The notes below the pieces were generated by a model. The model searched no databases. It worked only from the letters and a program-made list of their open reading frames with translations, and was not told the DNA's origin. DNA of 64,000 bases from Pseudarcicella hirudinis (GTDB taxonomy: Bacteria > Bacteroidota > Bacteroidia > Cytophagales > Spirosomataceae). Below are positions 63,953-64,000 of the stretch, in pieces. Each line of letters starts with the position of its first letter. Position 1 is the first letter of the stretch. Made by a program: the position numbers and the translations under genes. The stretch spans positions 186,001 through 250,000 of the forward strand of contig NZ_FOXH01000006.1 of NCBI RefSeq assembly GCF_900115665.1, written 5' to 3'.

Positions 63953-64000
63953 ATGAAAGTACTTCAATTCACCATTCCTGTTCCTCATGACAAGACTATC
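63953..64000 (+). CDS. Start of a probable AraC-family regulator (3' part outside the window)
   Basis: Sixteen codons are visible, MKVLQFTIPVPHDKTI. This opening resembles, from memory, AraC-type regulators that stand divergent to hydroxyproline clusters in Bacteroidota. The position fits a cluster-specific activator. With only 16 residues the family assignment is tentative. Confidence 0.45.
   Translation, partial: MKVLQFTIPVPHDKTI

Noticed and set aside
1-64000. Insertion sequences, integrases, rRNA and tRNA genes
   Set aside because: I looked for transposase/integrase-like products and for tRNA-type cloverleaf ends and found none that I could support.

Overview
The window is chromosomal DNA of a Bacteroidota bacterium, most likely a soil or water member of the Cytophagales/Sphingobacteriales type. 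The evidence is two-fold. The gene content includes a SusC/SusD pair, a FecR-type anti-sigma factor, a GLPGLI protein, a GH92 glycosidase, an ASPIC/UnbV VCBS protein and LytS/LytTR signalling. The promoters are of the TTG-N(19-21)-TAnnTTTG kind used by this phylum, and leaders before start codons are A-rich with AAACCTTTAAA-like stretches instead of strong GGAGG sites. The DNA is moderately AT-rich by eye; I did not compute it. I see no rRNA, tRNA, transposase or CRISPR. I cannot name genus or species.

Positions 1-15038 are the accessory part and the most interesting. A truncated ABC-2 permease/M1 peptidase fusion is followed by at least nine small genes whose products look like double-glycine-leader precursor peptides (3380-7882), most of them too short for routine ORF calling. 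Between and behind them lie small membrane proteins, a YbaB-like protein, an eight-cysteine protein, a lipoprotein and a TolC-type outer membrane channel. Then come a 47-residue acidic protein, a LytTR response regulator with its LytS-type kinase, a 38-residue peptide resembling a Bacteroidota lanthipeptide precursor, a LuxR-type regulator and a LanC-like protein that has lost all three zinc ligands. Two kinds of shared promoter tie this together: a near-identical ~190-bp promoter/leader cassette occurs twice (3927 and 5125), and a motif CTAC-N6-GGTATTGGTGTAT lies about 41 bp before the -7 box of two precursor genes, with weaker copies before the 47-residue and 38-residue genes. I read this as a peptide production and secretion locus with its own regulon; the C39-type exporter and any dehydratase are not in the window.

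Positions 15149-27292 are ordinary genes: a GH92 mannosidase, the ohrR/ohr peroxide pair, a Gfo/Idh/MocA oxidoreductase, an outer membrane beta-barrel protein with a GLPGLI partner, an AraC regulator divergent from a FucP-like sugar transporter, and a methyltransferase. Positions 27559-37697 are a polymer-uptake locus: FecR, SusC with an STN signalling domain, SusD, a lipoprotein and a large FG-GAP/UnbV lipoprotein. No sigma factor gene is next to fecR. A short-chain dehydrogenase, a TetR and an AraC regulator follow.

Positions 40253-45814 hold a complete histidine-degradation operon (hutH-hutU-hutI-hutG, reverse strand). Between it and a divergent LysR regulator lies an array of eight contiguous repeats (45975-46368). 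Positions 47264-55523 hold a two-component system divergent from a TolC-RND-adaptor efflux operon. The right end (58590-63526, reverse strand) is a 4-hydroxyproline catabolic cluster: DapA-type lyase, aldehyde dehydrogenase, hydroxyproline epimerase and amino-acid permease, with the start of a probable AraC regulator at the window edge. The FAD-dependent D-hydroxyproline dehydrogenase that the pathway needs is not in the window. A TonB-dependent receptor lies between the efflux operon and this cluster.
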